From the NCBI RefSeq assembly GCF_008710285.1, contig NZ_VYQF01000008.1, positions 108,667 through 172,666 of the forward strand: 64,000 nt of DNA, given 5' to 3'. The DNA comes from Ginsengibacter hankyongi. Lineage in GTDB: Bacteria > Bacteroidota > Bacteroidia > Chitinophagales > Chitinophagaceae. Below the pieces are notes generated by a model. That model was given only the letters and a program-made list of their open reading frames with translations, did no database searches and had not been told where the DNA came from. Positions 44,213 through 53,611 of this stretch are shown here, piece after piece. Position 1 is the stretch's first letter. Each line of letters starts with the position of its first letter. The position numbers and the translations under genes were made by a program.

Positions 44213-45346
44213 TTGAAAATACTTTTTATTTCGCATGATGCTTCATTAACCGGAGGATCTGTTCTATTGTTGAATTTAATAAAATTATTAAACGAGCCAG
44301 GTATTTATGAATCAACGGTTTTATTCAGGAAAGGAGGGCCGATGGAACCTGATTTTGCAAAAGTTGCGAGGACATTTTTATGGGATCAACCTGTAGTACC
44401 CGAAACAACAAAAAGAAAGAAAATTATCAGAAGACTTCGGAATAGACACATAGGCAATGATGAGCATAATAGTGAAATATTAGAAGAGGTGAGAAAAGCC
44501 GATGTGATCATCAACAATACGATTACTAATGGGGAATTATTAGAAACCATTTTAAAAGATTTTAACGGTAAAGTATTTAGTTACATTCATGAACTTGAAA
44601 TGGCTTCTGTTCGCTTCGCTACTCCGCGGGGAATTAAGCTGACACTTGATTTATCTGATAAATTAATCGTTCCCTCTGAAGCAGTTAAACATCATTTGCA
44701 TAGCAAGTATGCAATAGATGTCAAAAAAATCGTGCCTTTGTCTTATTATATACACAATAAAGGAACGGGTAAAAATGAGGTGCCGCATAAAAAGCAAAAC
44801 GAATTAATTGTTGGCGGTTGCGGTACGCTTGATTGGAGAAAGGGCATAGATATATTCATAGGTGTTGCCCGTCGTTTATTGTCCGCAGATTTACTTCAGC
44901 ATTTTGTTTTCAGATGGAAAGGAGCTAATATTAATAGTAGTGAGTATGCTCAATGCCTTTATGATATTGAAAAAGCAGGATTAAGTAACAGCATTACATT
45001 AATGAGCGCAGACACTGAAATGGATTCATTTTATAACAACATTGATATTTTCTTTCTATCATCCAGGGAAGACCCTTATCCTTTAGTTGTTTTGGAGGCA
45101 GCTTCTTTTGGTAAGCCTACGGTTTGTTTCAGCAATGCGGGTGGAGCACCGGAATTTGTACAGGAAGATGCGGGAAGTGTAGTTCCCTACCTCGATATAT
45201 CTGCAGTCGTAGCTATTTTATTGGAATATAAAAGTAATCCGGAAATGGTTTTGGAAAAGGGGCAAAAGGCAAAATGCCGGGTGCAGGAGATGCATCAAAC
45301 CCAATCGGCAATACTTCAACAATTTGATCAGATAGTAAATAATTAG
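44213..45346 (+). CDS. glycosyltransferase family 4
   Basis: The 377-residue GT-B enzyme (TTG start, MKILFISHDASLTGGSVLLL) has SYIHELEMASVRFATPRG in the acceptor half, and GGCGTLDWRKGIDIFIGVAR and SSREDPYPLVVLEAASFGKP in the donor half, which is the E-x7-E region of GT4. The C-terminal helix returns to the first domain as usual. Followed by a collapsed gene remnant. Confidence 0.9.
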   Translation: MKILFISHDASLTGGSVLLLNLIKLLNEPGIYESTVLFRKGGPMEPDFAKVARTFLWDQPVVPETTKRKKIIRRLRNRHIGNDEHNSEILEEVRKADVIINNTITNGELLETILKDFNGKVFSYIHELEMASVRFATPRGIKLTLDLSDKLIVPSEAVKHHLHSKYAIDVKKIVPLSYYIHNKGTGKNEVPHKKQNELIVGGCGTLDWRKGIDIFIGVARRLLSADLLQHFVFRWKGANINSSEYAQCLYDIEKAGLSNSITLMSADTEMDSFYNNIDIFFLSSREDPYPLVVLEAASFGKPTVCFSNAGGAPEFVQEDAGSVVPYLDISAVVAILLEYKSNPEMVLEKGQKAKCRVQEMHQTQSAILQQFDQIVNN

Positions 45347-45356
45347 TTCTTTTTTT

Positions 45357-45851
45357 ATGTCAATTCGCCCCCCTTGCATTTTATCTTCCGCAATTTCATC
45401 CAAATAACGTAAACAAACGAGCTGGCCTTTAAAGAAATTCAGGTATTGAAAATGCAAGCTCTGATTATTTGGCATTCTTAGATGCTGATAATTATTTTCT
45501 TCCTGATCGCTTCAGGGCAGAAAGGGAGTTATTCAGGACGAAGCCAAATATTGATGGCGTTTATGGAATGATAGGACAGATTAAGGCAAACCCTTTTCAA
45601 AGTTGTTTCAGGCCTTTTTAATGATTGAAAAGTTACAAGTATGTGGCAAAGGTTTTTTTAAATTATTTTGGTTTAGTTTAACCAATAGGTTGTTCCTTAG
45701 TAAAGCCATCTCTTTTCGTCCGGAATGCTTACATGTATTGAACAAGAAATTAGTTTGGTATTGTATCAATTTTAAGGAGCAAATTCAGCAAAGACTATAT
45801 AATAGTGATACAAATTCCTTAATCTTTGATGACTTTTTTTATAAGACTTAA
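45357..45851 (+). pseudogene. collapsed remnant of a WbsX-GT2 gene pair
   Basis: The ATG at 45357 begins MSIRP, and after one extra C in a run of six C (45368-45373) the next frame reads PLAFYLPQFHPNN, matching the N terminus of the WbsX gene at 47660 (SIRPLAVYLPQFHPIPEN). The same frame then jumps to NKRAGL, a stop, RNSGIENASSDYLAFLDADN and YFLPDRFRAERELF, then KPNIDGVYG, matching residues about 64-120 of the GT2 gene at 48833. About 1.2 kb that separates these parts in the intact pair is missing. The region 45603-45851 reads as another piece (FFKLFWFSLTNRLFLSKAI) that may be the decayed GT2 C-terminal end. No functional product is expected. Confidence 0.82.
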
Positions 45852-46724
45852 ATGCAAACATCTTTGAAGAAATTAATTAAAAAAGCATTTAACCTAGTTG
45901 GGCTTGAAATAGTAAACCTGAATGCATTTACTAACTACCAAAAAGTACAAGCATTAAAGCTGAATGAAAATACTGAATTAAAATATGCTCTTGACAGGCT
46001 TACATTTATAGTTAGAAATATCAGGTATAAAAAATCAAACAATCTGGATTCGTATGATTTCTTTAAATATGCAATTGATAAATTAATAGTATCTAAGTCT
46101 CAATTATTCCAGGACCTTTTTGTTCTTTACTGTTTAAATAATAAAAAGAATGGATTTTTTATTGAATTTGGTGCAGCAGATGGAATTGTTTATAGTAATT
46201 CATTCTTACTCGAAAATGAATACCAATGGAACGGAATCCTTGCGGAACCTGCCGTTATCTGGAACACAAAATTAAAAGAAAATAGAAATTGTTTTATTGA
46301 CAACAGGTGTGTTTGGTCAAAATCAGGTGAAGTTCTAAACTTTAATGAAACAAGTATCGCCGAATATTCGACAGTCGATATATTTACTAATTCTGATTCT
46401 AATTATGGCTCCCGAAAAAATAAGCAAACTTATAAAGTCAAAAGTATAACATTAAATGATTTGCTTAAGGAGCATAATGCACCATTTGACATAGATTATT
46501 TATCAATTGATACGGAAGGGTCGGAGTTTAACATACTCGATGCTTTTGATTTTTCCCGGTACAAAATAAAAATAATTACAGTTGAACACAATTACACTCC
46601 AAACCGGGAAAGCGTATTTAAGTTATTAACTGAAAAAGGCTATACACGGGTATTTACTTCAATAAGTTTATTCGATGATTGGTATGTTATGGATTCAATA
46701 AATGATGTTTTAAAAAATAGATGA
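45852..46724 (+). CDS. FkbM-family methyltransferase
   Basis: The 290-residue protein shows the FkbM signature: SQLFQDLFVLYCLNNKKNGF, FFIEFGAADGIVYSNSFLLE (SAM motif I), NGILAEPAVIWNTKLKENRN, and DIDYLSIDTEGSEFNILDAF. FkbM enzymes O-methylate sugars or polyketides. It overlaps the next gene by 4 bases (ATGA). The sequence around 45600-47550 is visibly more A/T-rich than the rest of the locus. Confidence 0.9.
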   Translation: MQTSLKKLIKKAFNLVGLEIVNLNAFTNYQKVQALKLNENTELKYALDRLTFIVRNIRYKKSNNLDSYDFFKYAIDKLIVSKSQLFQDLFVLYCLNNKKNGFFIEFGAADGIVYSNSFLLENEYQWNGILAEPAVIWNTKLKENRNCFIDNRCVWSKSGEVLNFNETSIAEYSTVDIFTNSDSNYGSRKNKQTYKVKSITLNDLLKEHNAPFDIDYLSIDTEGSEFNILDAFDFSRYKIKIITVEHNYTPNRESVFKLLTEKGYTRVFTSISLFDDWYVMDSINDVLKNR

Positions 46725-47554
46725 TAATAGTAAAGCCATTAGCTGGTTTATGTAATCGGATGAGGGTGATCAATTCATGTATCTCTTTACAAAACAGAAA
46801 TTCGAATGCAGGAGAAATCCAAATGATATGGGAAAAAAATGAACTGTTGAACTGTGATTTCAGTGATATCTTTCAACCAATTAAAAATATTAAAATAATA
46901 AGATCACATCCGGCTCTTACTCATTTTTTGCACTATCATAATAACCGTACATTACCCTTAAAATCAAGGATTAAGAAAAATATACTGTATTATAGTTTGC
47001 TAAATTATAAACTCTATGATAACGATATTATTTTGCCATTCAGATTTCAGGAAGAATACTGGGATACGGCTAAACATAATTTTGTAATAAATACTTATTC
47101 TGAATTTTATGATTCGCAAAAGTTTAATAATTATCAGGCATTTAAACCAGTTGATCAATTACAATCCTTAATCAACAGCCAGGTAAAAAAATTTACTAAA
47201 ACAACAATTGGTGTACATATTCGCAGAACCGACAATATCGAATCTATTAAAAAAAGTACCACAAAATTATTTATAAATGCGCTTGCTGACATTTTAGAAA
47301 AAGATAGTAATCAATTATTTTATTTGGCTACTGATGATTTGGAAGTTGAAAATCTACTTAGAAAAAGATTTGAAAAATATATAATTACACAGGAAAATAA
47401 AGATTTTAGGAGAGGAACAAAAAAAGGGATACAAGATGCTTTAGTAGATTTATATACATTGAGTAGAACGAAAAAAATAATTGGATCTTATTATAGTTCT
47501 TTTAGCTGGACAGCATCATTTCTAAATCGGATACCAATGCAAATCATTGAATAA
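46721..47554 (+). CDS. fucosyltransferase-like (NodZ/O-FucT fold) glycosyltransferase
   Basis: The 277-residue protein begins MIIVKPLAGLCNRMRVINSC, where GLCNRMR is the hallmark of this GT-B group, and has TIGVHIRRTDNIESIKK (the GDP-fucose-binding R-R region) and ALVDLYTLSRTKKIIGSYYS near the C terminus. NodZ and related enzymes transfer fucose from GDP-fucose. Donor GDP-fucose genes are not in this window. The gene overlaps the FkbM gene by 4 bases, so the two may install a methylated fucose (inference). Confidence 0.78.
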   Translation: MIIVKPLAGLCNRMRVINSCISLQNRNSNAGEIQMIWEKNELLNCDFSDIFQPIKNIKIIRSHPALTHFLHYHNNRTLPLKSRIKKNILYYSLLNYKLYDNDIILPFRFQEEYWDTAKHNFVINTYSEFYDSQKFNNYQAFKPVDQLQSLINSQVKKFTKTTIGVHIRRTDNIESIKKSTTKLFINALADILEKDSNQLFYLATDDLEVENLLRKRFEKYIITQENKDFRRGTKKGIQDALVDLYTLSRTKKIIGSYYSSFSWTASFLNRIPMQIIE

Positions 47555-47659
47555 ATATTATTGCATTAGTAAACCTCCAGCTTTAAATAATGGCGTGAAC
47601 TCCATTTTAAAAAAGATTACCAAAGCATTCCAAACTGATTAAAACCTGAGAATTATTTC

Positions 47660-48766
47660 ATGCAATCTATCCGCCCTTTAGCAGTCTATCTTCCGCAATT
47701 TCATCCTATACCGGAGAACGATCAATGGTGGGGGAAAGGTTTTACTGAATGGACGAATGTAACAAAGGCAAAGCCATTATTCAAAAAACACTGGCAGCCA
47801 CGATTGCCTGCTGATCTGGGTTTTTATGATTTGAGAGTAGCTGAAGTAAGGGAGGCCCAGGCCATGCTGGCTAAGGAGTACGGGATTTATGGATTTTGCT
47901 ATTGGCATTATTGGTTTGCTGGAAAACGTATCATTGAAAGGCCTTTCACGGAAGTAGTGAAGAGTGGAAAACCTGACTTTCCATTTTGCGTAGCATGGGC
48001 CAACCAAACATGGGCAGGTACCTGGCATGGATTATCAAATAACCAAACCCTTATTGAACAAACATACCCCGGAGTGGAAGATTATACTGCACATTTCTAT
48101 TCATTATTAGAAGCTTTCGCAGACAAAAGATATATAGAAGTAAATGGAAAAAAACTCGTGTTTATTTTCAGCCCGATGGAAATACCTGATTCACGTAAAT
48201 TTATTGAAACCTGGCAAGAACTTGCTATTAAAGAAAACCTTGGAGGGATTCATTTTGTAGGGATGCATATGGGGAAAGAATGGGTGCCCGAACTTATGGG
48301 GTATGATGCAATGTTACATGGCTTTCTTGAAATAATGAAATACAAGAATTATACATTCAAAGAAAAAATACAAAGATATTTCCATGGAACGAATACATTA
48401 AAGTTGATTGACAAAAAAAGGCCTGACCTTATTTCCTATCCAAAATACGTAGAAAGATATCCGGATCACCAGCTAAAAGCAAATGAATACCCTTGGATTT
48501 ATAGTGACTGGGACAATACACCCCGGACAGGAACAAATGGTTGGCTCTTTGAAGGTTCGACTCCTGAGCTTTTTGGAGAGCTTTGTACAAAAGCCTTCGA
48601 AGCTACCGCAAATAAGGTGAAGGACGAAAAAATCGTGATTTTAAGATCATGGAATGAATGGGCAGAAGGTAATTACCTCGAGCCGGATCATAAATTTGGG
48701 ACCGCTTACCTCGAAGCTTTTAGGACAAGCCTTATCAATTATGATAATGAAGTATCTATAATTTAA
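47660..48766 (+). CDS. WbsX-like protein (GH99-like, glycan assembly)
   Basis: The 368-residue protein is a typical WbsX: SIRPLAVYLPQFHPIPENDQ, WWGKGFTEWTNVTKAKPLF, GIYGFCYWHYWFAGKRI, FCVAWANQTWAGTW, and near the end ILRSWNEWAEGNYLEPD. The fold is that of GH99 endo-alpha-mannosidases, and in O-antigen loci it is usually listed as a glycosyltransferase. The N-terminal 17 residues match the start of the remnant at 45357, so a second copy once existed. A GT2 gene follows. Confidence 0.88.
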   Translation: MQSIRPLAVYLPQFHPIPENDQWWGKGFTEWTNVTKAKPLFKKHWQPRLPADLGFYDLRVAEVREAQAMLAKEYGIYGFCYWHYWFAGKRIIERPFTEVVKSGKPDFPFCVAWANQTWAGTWHGLSNNQTLIEQTYPGVEDYTAHFYSLLEAFADKRYIEVNGKKLVFIFSPMEIPDSRKFIETWQELAIKENLGGIHFVGMHMGKEWVPELMGYDAMLHGFLEIMKYKNYTFKEKIQRYFHGTNTLKLIDKKRPDLISYPKYVERYPDHQLKANEYPWIYSDWDNTPRTGTNGWLFEGSTPELFGELCTKAFEATANKVKDEKIVILRSWNEWAEGNYLEPDHKFGTAYLEAFRTSLINYDNEVSII

Positions 48767-48832
48767 TTCGAGCAAAAAGTCTTTCGAATATCAATTTGAT
48801 AGTACTGGTAGGGAATTATAGGGCTACTTTTT

Positions 48833-49888
48833 ATGAATACGGATTTAGATAATAATATTTCAATCATTATTCCCGTTTATAACGCTGGATCTTTTGTTTC
48901 AAAAGCTGTTGAGTCTGCACTGATTCAACCTGAAGTTAAGGAGGTAATTTTAATCGAAGATGGCAGTCGGGATAACTCGCTGGATATATGTACTCAATTA
49001 GCAGCCAACTATGAAAAAGTAAGGCTGTTTAAACATCCCGGTAATGCAAATAAAGGAGCGGGTCTATCCCGTAATTTGGGCATTGAGGGTGCAACAGGAG
49101 ATTATATAGCATTTTTAGACGCGGATGATTATTTTCTTCCGGATCGATTCATGGCTGAAAGGGAACTATTTAAAAATAAGCCAAATATTGATGGTGTGTA
49201 TGGAGCTTTAGGGTTTCACTTTTATTCGGAGCAGGATAAAAACAGATTTCCCGAGCTGCAAACCGGCAACCTCACAACTATGCCAGGCAAAGTTCCTCCG
49301 GAAGAATTATTTTTATCGCTGCTTTGGCTTCACCCAAAAGTGAATGGTTATTTTTCAGTTGACGCGCTTACAGTAAAGAGAAACATTTTTCTTGGAAAAA
49401 CCCCACTGTTCAATGATTTGAAATTACATGAAGACACCGTTTTTCTTTTGCAGCTTGTATCGAATTGTATGATCGAGCCCGGGATTTTAGATAGGCCCGT
49501 TGGCATAAGAGGAGTTCATGGCCATAACAGGATAACTAAAAATCCCGAAAATTCACAAAGCAGGCTTTTAATGTGGAAATACCTGTATGACTGGTCGGCT
49601 AAGGCGTCAAAAAATAAATATCTCCAAAAGTGTTTTGAAGCCTATGTGGTATCAGAAAAAATAAAACATGTGAAGCGGATACCGGCCCTCAAGCTTTTTA
49701 TTACTCATAGCTTTTCAAACAGGTATTTTCTAACGATGGGTGTTTGTTTTAATCCATCCTGCCGAATAGCCTTAGGTAATTTTTTTGCAGGGGGGATACT
49801 ATTTCTAAAAGTCAGGATACAGGCTCGTTTTTTTAAAAACAATTCTTTTATAAGAAACTATAGAAGTTATCTGATCCAAAAACATTAA
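48833..49888 (+). CDS. glycosyltransferase family 2 (intact partner of the remnant)
   Basis: The 351-residue GT-A enzyme has ISIIIPVYNAGSFVSKAVES, EVILIEDGSRDNSLDICTQL, GAGLSRNLGIEGATGDYIAF and LDADDYFLPDRFMAERELF with the DAD motif near 99-101. The C-terminal half is a less conserved helical region. Residues 64-120 are about 75-80 percent identical by eye to the remnant at about 45412-45567, so this gene or a close copy was the parent. Acts in glycan assembly at the cytoplasmic face. Confidence 0.88.
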   Translation: MNTDLDNNISIIIPVYNAGSFVSKAVESALIQPEVKEVILIEDGSRDNSLDICTQLAANYEKVRLFKHPGNANKGAGLSRNLGIEGATGDYIAFLDADDYFLPDRFMAERELFKNKPNIDGVYGALGFHFYSEQDKNRFPELQTGNLTTMPGKVPPEELFLSLLWLHPKVNGYFSVDALTVKRNIFLGKTPLFNDLKLHEDTVFLLQLVSNCMIEPGILDRPVGIRGVHGHNRITKNPENSQSRLLMWKYLYDWSAKASKNKYLQKCFEAYVVSEKIKHVKRIPALKLFITHSFSNRYFLTMGVCFNPSCRIALGNFFAGGILFLKVRIQARFFKNNSFIRNYRSYLIQKH

Positions 49889-49964
49889 CATTAGCCACTG
49901 GCACGTAGTAAAAAATTAATGACTGCTTTCAATATCTTGCTGGGCATAAAATCAATAACTTTTT

Positions 49965-50798
49965 ATGCCACCATCTGAAGCGAGCCTTGTTTCAGTTATA
50001 GTACCCTGTTATAATTATGCCCATTTTTTACGTGAAGCGTTGGACAGTGTTATGGCACAAGGCTACCAAAATTGGGAATGTATTATTGTGAATGATGGTT
50101 CCCCAGACAATACTGAAGAGGTTGCCCTGGAATATTGTAAAAAAGACCAGAGAATCAAATATTTCTGCAAAGAAAATGGAGGACATTCATCTGCGAGAAA
50201 TTTTGGTATTAAAAACTCCCTGGGGAAATATATTCTTCCGTTAGACCCTGATGATAAGATCGCCAATTATTTTTTAGAGCAAGCAGCTAACGTTCTAGAT
50301 AACAATCCAACTGTAAAAATTGTCTGTTTCGAAACACAGTTATTCGGTGAATCAAATCAGATAATTAAAATGCCCGATTATGATTTACGTTCTCTGCTAA
50401 TAGTAAATTATTTAGTGAATACCTGCATGTATCGTAAAAAGGACTTTGAACAGACTAAAGGTTACGATGAATCAATGCTCGGTTTTGAGGATTGGAATCT
50501 ATGGATTAATATTTTAAAATCAGGTGGGTCAGTTATTGAACTTCCATCGATTGGTTACTACTATAGGAAAAAAGACGTTTCCGTTTTCAATCTATTTTTA
50601 AAAGATAAAAAAAGGGTATTCAGAGATCTATTGACGTTATATAATAACCATGTAGATGTTTATGAAAAATATTTTGATTCGCCTATAACACTAATCCAGG
50701 AAAATGAAAAGATGAGAAGAGTCATTAATGCCTACCACCAAACGAGAACATATAAATGGGGAAAGAAATTTTATAAATTAAAATCTTTGTTTAAATAA
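49965..50798 (+). CDS. glycosyltransferase family 2
   Basis: The 277-residue protein has LVSVIVPCYNYAHFLREALD, ECIIVNDGSPDNTEEVAL, and NGGHSSARNFGIKNSLGKYI with LPLDPDDKI as the DxD site. The late region has FEDWNLWINILKSGG, the ED-acceptor motif of inverting GT2 enzymes. It is separated by only 1 base from the next GT2, so the two are translationally close. Confidence 0.88.
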   Translation: MPPSEASLVSVIVPCYNYAHFLREALDSVMAQGYQNWECIIVNDGSPDNTEEVALEYCKKDQRIKYFCKENGGHSSARNFGIKNSLGKYILPLDPDDKIANYFLEQAANVLDNNPTVKIVCFETQLFGESNQIIKMPDYDLRSLLIVNYLVNTCMYRKKDFEQTKGYDESMLGFEDWNLWINILKSGGSVIELPSIGYYYRKKDVSVFNLFLKDKKRVFRDLLTLYNNHVDVYEKYFDSPITLIQENEKMRRVINAYHQTRTYKWGKKFYKLKSLFK

Positions 50799-50799
50799 G

Positions 50800-51732
50800 A
50801 TGAACTGCAGGACTGGACCTTTGGTATCAATAATTATACCCTGTTATAACGTTGCCGGTTTTGTTGAGAAAGCCATCAATTCAATACTATCACAAACATA
50901 TTACGAGCTTGAAATCTGGATTATTGACGATGGTTCCACTGACGATACTTTGGAAAAAATAAAAGCATTTAAAGATGACAGAATTAAAGTGGTATCATTT
51001 AAAAAGAATACAAAAAAAGTAGGAGCTGTAAATGAAGTTTTGAAAAAAGTGAATGGACAATATATTGCCTTCCAGGATGCAGATGATTGGTCAGAACCCG
51101 AAAGAATAGAAGTGCAACTAAAAGAATTTACCAAAGATGCTGCTTTAGGTATCTGTTTTACTAACTATCGATATGTAGGAAAAAAAACGATTGCCTCATG
51201 CAAAATTGCATTAACTAATGAAGAGTTAAGAAATGAATTTCTACACTATACTTATAAAAGACAACCTGGAACAGCTCCAACTATTTGCGCCACTATGATG
51301 ATTTCTAAAGCATCATTGGATAAAACGGGTGGCTATAATCCCTATTTTGCCGGTAGGGTAGCGGAAGATATTCAGTGGATATACCGGATATTGAAAGAGT
51401 TTAAAGGAATTACAATTGATAAGGTCTTATATAATTATTCTGTGAGAGCGGGGTCATTAACAGAAATATCCTCGACCGGGAGAAATGTAAAATCCTCTTA
51501 TTCCGTTCAATTATTATCTAAGATTATAAAAAAGGACATACAAGAAGGTATTGATATACTTAGCCCGGAAAACGCATCGGAACTAAAATTATTGGAACTG
51601 GAGGCTTGTGAAGACGCACTCGCAGAAAGTATACATGCATTAAATGAAACAAAGGCGCTTTATAAAGGCAGTATGAGCTTTAAATTGGGGCAATTTATTT
51701 TACGTCCACTACAATTATTAAAAAGAAGGTAA
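50800..51732 (+). CDS. glycosyltransferase family 2
   Basis: The 310-residue protein begins GPLVSIIIPCYNVAGFVEKA, then EIWIIDDGSTDDTLEKIKAF, KVNGQYIAFQDADDWSEPER (DADD) and RVAEDIQWIYRILKEFKGI (catalytic ED). The order of motifs is that of inverting GT2 enzymes such as those making beta linkages. The acceptor is unknown. Confidence 0.88.
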   Translation: MNCRTGPLVSIIIPCYNVAGFVEKAINSILSQTYYELEIWIIDDGSTDDTLEKIKAFKDDRIKVVSFKKNTKKVGAVNEVLKKVNGQYIAFQDADDWSEPERIEVQLKEFTKDAALGICFTNYRYVGKKTIASCKIALTNEELRNEFLHYTYKRQPGTAPTICATMMISKASLDKTGGYNPYFAGRVAEDIQWIYRILKEFKGITIDKVLYNYSVRAGSLTEISSTGRNVKSSYSVQLLSKIIKKDIQEGIDILSPENASELKLLELEACEDALAESIHALNETKALYKGSMSFKLGQFILRPLQLLKRR

Positions 51733-51767
51733 TATTAAATAATGATAACGCCGAATAGAATAATTGT

Positions 51768-52532
51768 ATGAGAAGTTTCTTCTCAAAAAAATATGATGGG
51801 CTATTGATGCGTTTAAAATATTCTACTTTAGGGATATTTTATCTTAAAAGCTCTGACATCCGGATTCCAAATGAACTTAAGATCAACGGACGCTTTAAAA
51901 GAATGAATTTCCTGGATCGAACCCATAAATTCTTTTCCTATGAATTCAGGGAAATTTGCATTAACGATTGTTATCAGCTGCATCTTTTAAAGCGCCAATT
52001 GAATAAAGTAGAAAATATTATTGATATTGGCGCGAACCAAGGGCTGTTTACAATTGCTGCAAGACAACAATTTCCAAAAGCAAACATCTCGTGTTATGAA
52101 CCGAATAAGGAACTTCAAAATGTATTGGATTATAATTTAAAACAACTAAATGCGGAAGTTTGGTATGAGGCCGTAACAAAAGAAGATTGTAAGGTGGAAC
52201 TGGAATTTGGAGAGACGGACTTGCAGAACAAGACTAAAGTTTCTTTAAATGGTGAGATACCGGGGACTGCTTTCAGGAGAGTAATAAAAAAAGCCGGTGG
52301 AAGCGTTGATCTTTTAAAACTGGATTGCGAAGGTGCAGAATGGGCATTATTTGAAGATGAAGATAGCTGGCAAAAAATCAGGGGGTTGACTATGGAATAT
52401 CATCTTTGGGCAAGGGATGGCAGTTCCTTTAATGACATTAAGACAATATTGGAAAAATTGAATTTTAAAATACTCAGTCATAACCCTCTTTCAGATTCTT
52501 TTGGAATTATAGCCGCTATTAAAAAGAGCTAA
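51768..52532 (+). CDS. FkbM-family methyltransferase (second)
   Basis: The 254-residue protein has VENIIDIGANQGLFTIAARQ (motif I), ANISCYEPNKELQNVLDYNL, then VDLLKLDCEGAEWALFEDED, the FkbM D-CEG-E motif. It is not closely similar to the FkbM at 45852. Probably O-methylates a sugar of the glycan. Confidence 0.9.
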   Translation: MRSFFSKKYDGLLMRLKYSTLGIFYLKSSDIRIPNELKINGRFKRMNFLDRTHKFFSYEFREICINDCYQLHLLKRQLNKVENIIDIGANQGLFTIAARQQFPKANISCYEPNKELQNVLDYNLKQLNAEVWYEAVTKEDCKVELEFGETDLQNKTKVSLNGEIPGTAFRRVIKKAGGSVDLLKLDCEGAEWALFEDEDSWQKIRGLTMEYHLWARDGSSFNDIKTILEKLNFKILSHNPLSDSFGIIAAIKKS

Positions 52533-52576
52533 GTATTGTATTTGATGGTACCTGCAAAAAAAAGTACTCCTTACGA

Positions 52577-53611
52577 ATGAAAATTGCCATTCTAACAAGA
52601 CCCGACTATAGAAGTCCACGCGTATTGGCAGAAACACTCAAGCCTCAATTACAACAAACGAGCGTTTCTATCGAGATATTTTATGATATAAACTTTCTAA
52701 ACCGCCTCGTGAGTTACCGGGACAGCAAGCTCAGTTTACATTTTTGGTTGAAAGAAAAATTGTTCAATTACATCAGTGATAAAATAGTAATTAAAAAACT
52801 GGGGAAGTTCGACGCAGTCGTTATTAGTGAATGCAGCCCGAATGGATTTGTAAAAAGTCTGTATAATGTTGAGCGGTTTAAGAAGATCTATAGGAATCCG
52901 GTTCTGTATTATGAAGTGTACTACCTGGGGAATGCTCCCTCTCAAATTAACAAATTAAGGAAGTCAGGTGATGCTGTGATGAACAGGTATGACCTGCATC
53001 TATCCGTATCAGAAATAACGGAGATCCGGCAACAGCCTTCAGGTAATTGGTTTAATATCGGGCTGTATGCAAAATCATGGAATTTAACACCAGTGCCCAA
53101 AAAGGAAATGATTGCCATAATAGATTTTGAACATCCGGGTTACGAAACATATAGGCAAATGCAGATTAGCGCTTTGCAAAAGGTGGGCATTAAATATATT
53201 TCTTTAGAAAAATCTTATTCTATAGAAGAGATAAGAAGCATTTACCAGCAGGGTTCTATTTACTTTATGCAATCCCCTGAAGCTTTCGGGCTGCCGATAT
53301 TGGAATGCCTTTGTTGCGGTAATCAAATATTTACACATTCACACACCTGGCCTATGTCCTGGAGATTACATAGCAATCCTGGGTTCCCTGAAAATGATGT
53401 TTTGCCGGAATGTTTTACTGTTTGCAGCGATGAAGAGGAACTGGTAGAGAACTTAAGCAAGTTTAAAAAAAACTATCATCCCTCGGAAACACCTCAAAAA
53501 GTATTTCAAAACTTTATCCGGCATTATCCCTCTTTTTATCATGGTAATGAACATGAATTGCAAAGGCTCTTGAATGTTTTAAAAGCAGGAAGAATGGGGG
53601 ATAATTCATGA
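52577..53611 (+). CDS. GT-B glycosyltransferase, family unassigned
   Basis: The 344-residue protein starts MKIAILTRPDYRSPRVLAET. The C-terminal half has the donor-domain cue SPEAFGLPILECLCCGNQIF (an E-x-F-G-x-P-x-x-E motif like GT4). The first half lacks the usual GG loop. The next GT4 gene starts within its last codon (ATGA overlap), so they are coupled. Confidence 0.78.
   Translation: MKIAILTRPDYRSPRVLAETLKPQLQQTSVSIEIFYDINFLNRLVSYRDSKLSLHFWLKEKLFNYISDKIVIKKLGKFDAVVISECSPNGFVKSLYNVERFKKIYRNPVLYYEVYYLGNAPSQINKLRKSGDAVMNRYDLHLSVSEITEIRQQPSGNWFNIGLYAKSWNLTPVPKKEMIAIIDFEHPGYETYRQMQISALQKVGIKYISLEKSYSIEEIRSIYQQGSIYFMQSPEAFGLPILECLCCGNQIFTHSHTWPMSWRLHSNPGFPENDVLPECFTVCSDEEELVENLSKFKKNYHPSETPQKVFQNFIRHYPSFYHGNEHELQRLLNVLKAGRMGDNS

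Noticed and set aside
45603..45851. Independent 82-codon gene
   Set aside because: It directly follows the WbsX-GT2 remnant and its LFxxxxTNRLFL-like stretch resembles a GT2 C-terminal end. More likely part of the same pseudogene, though this last part is weaker.
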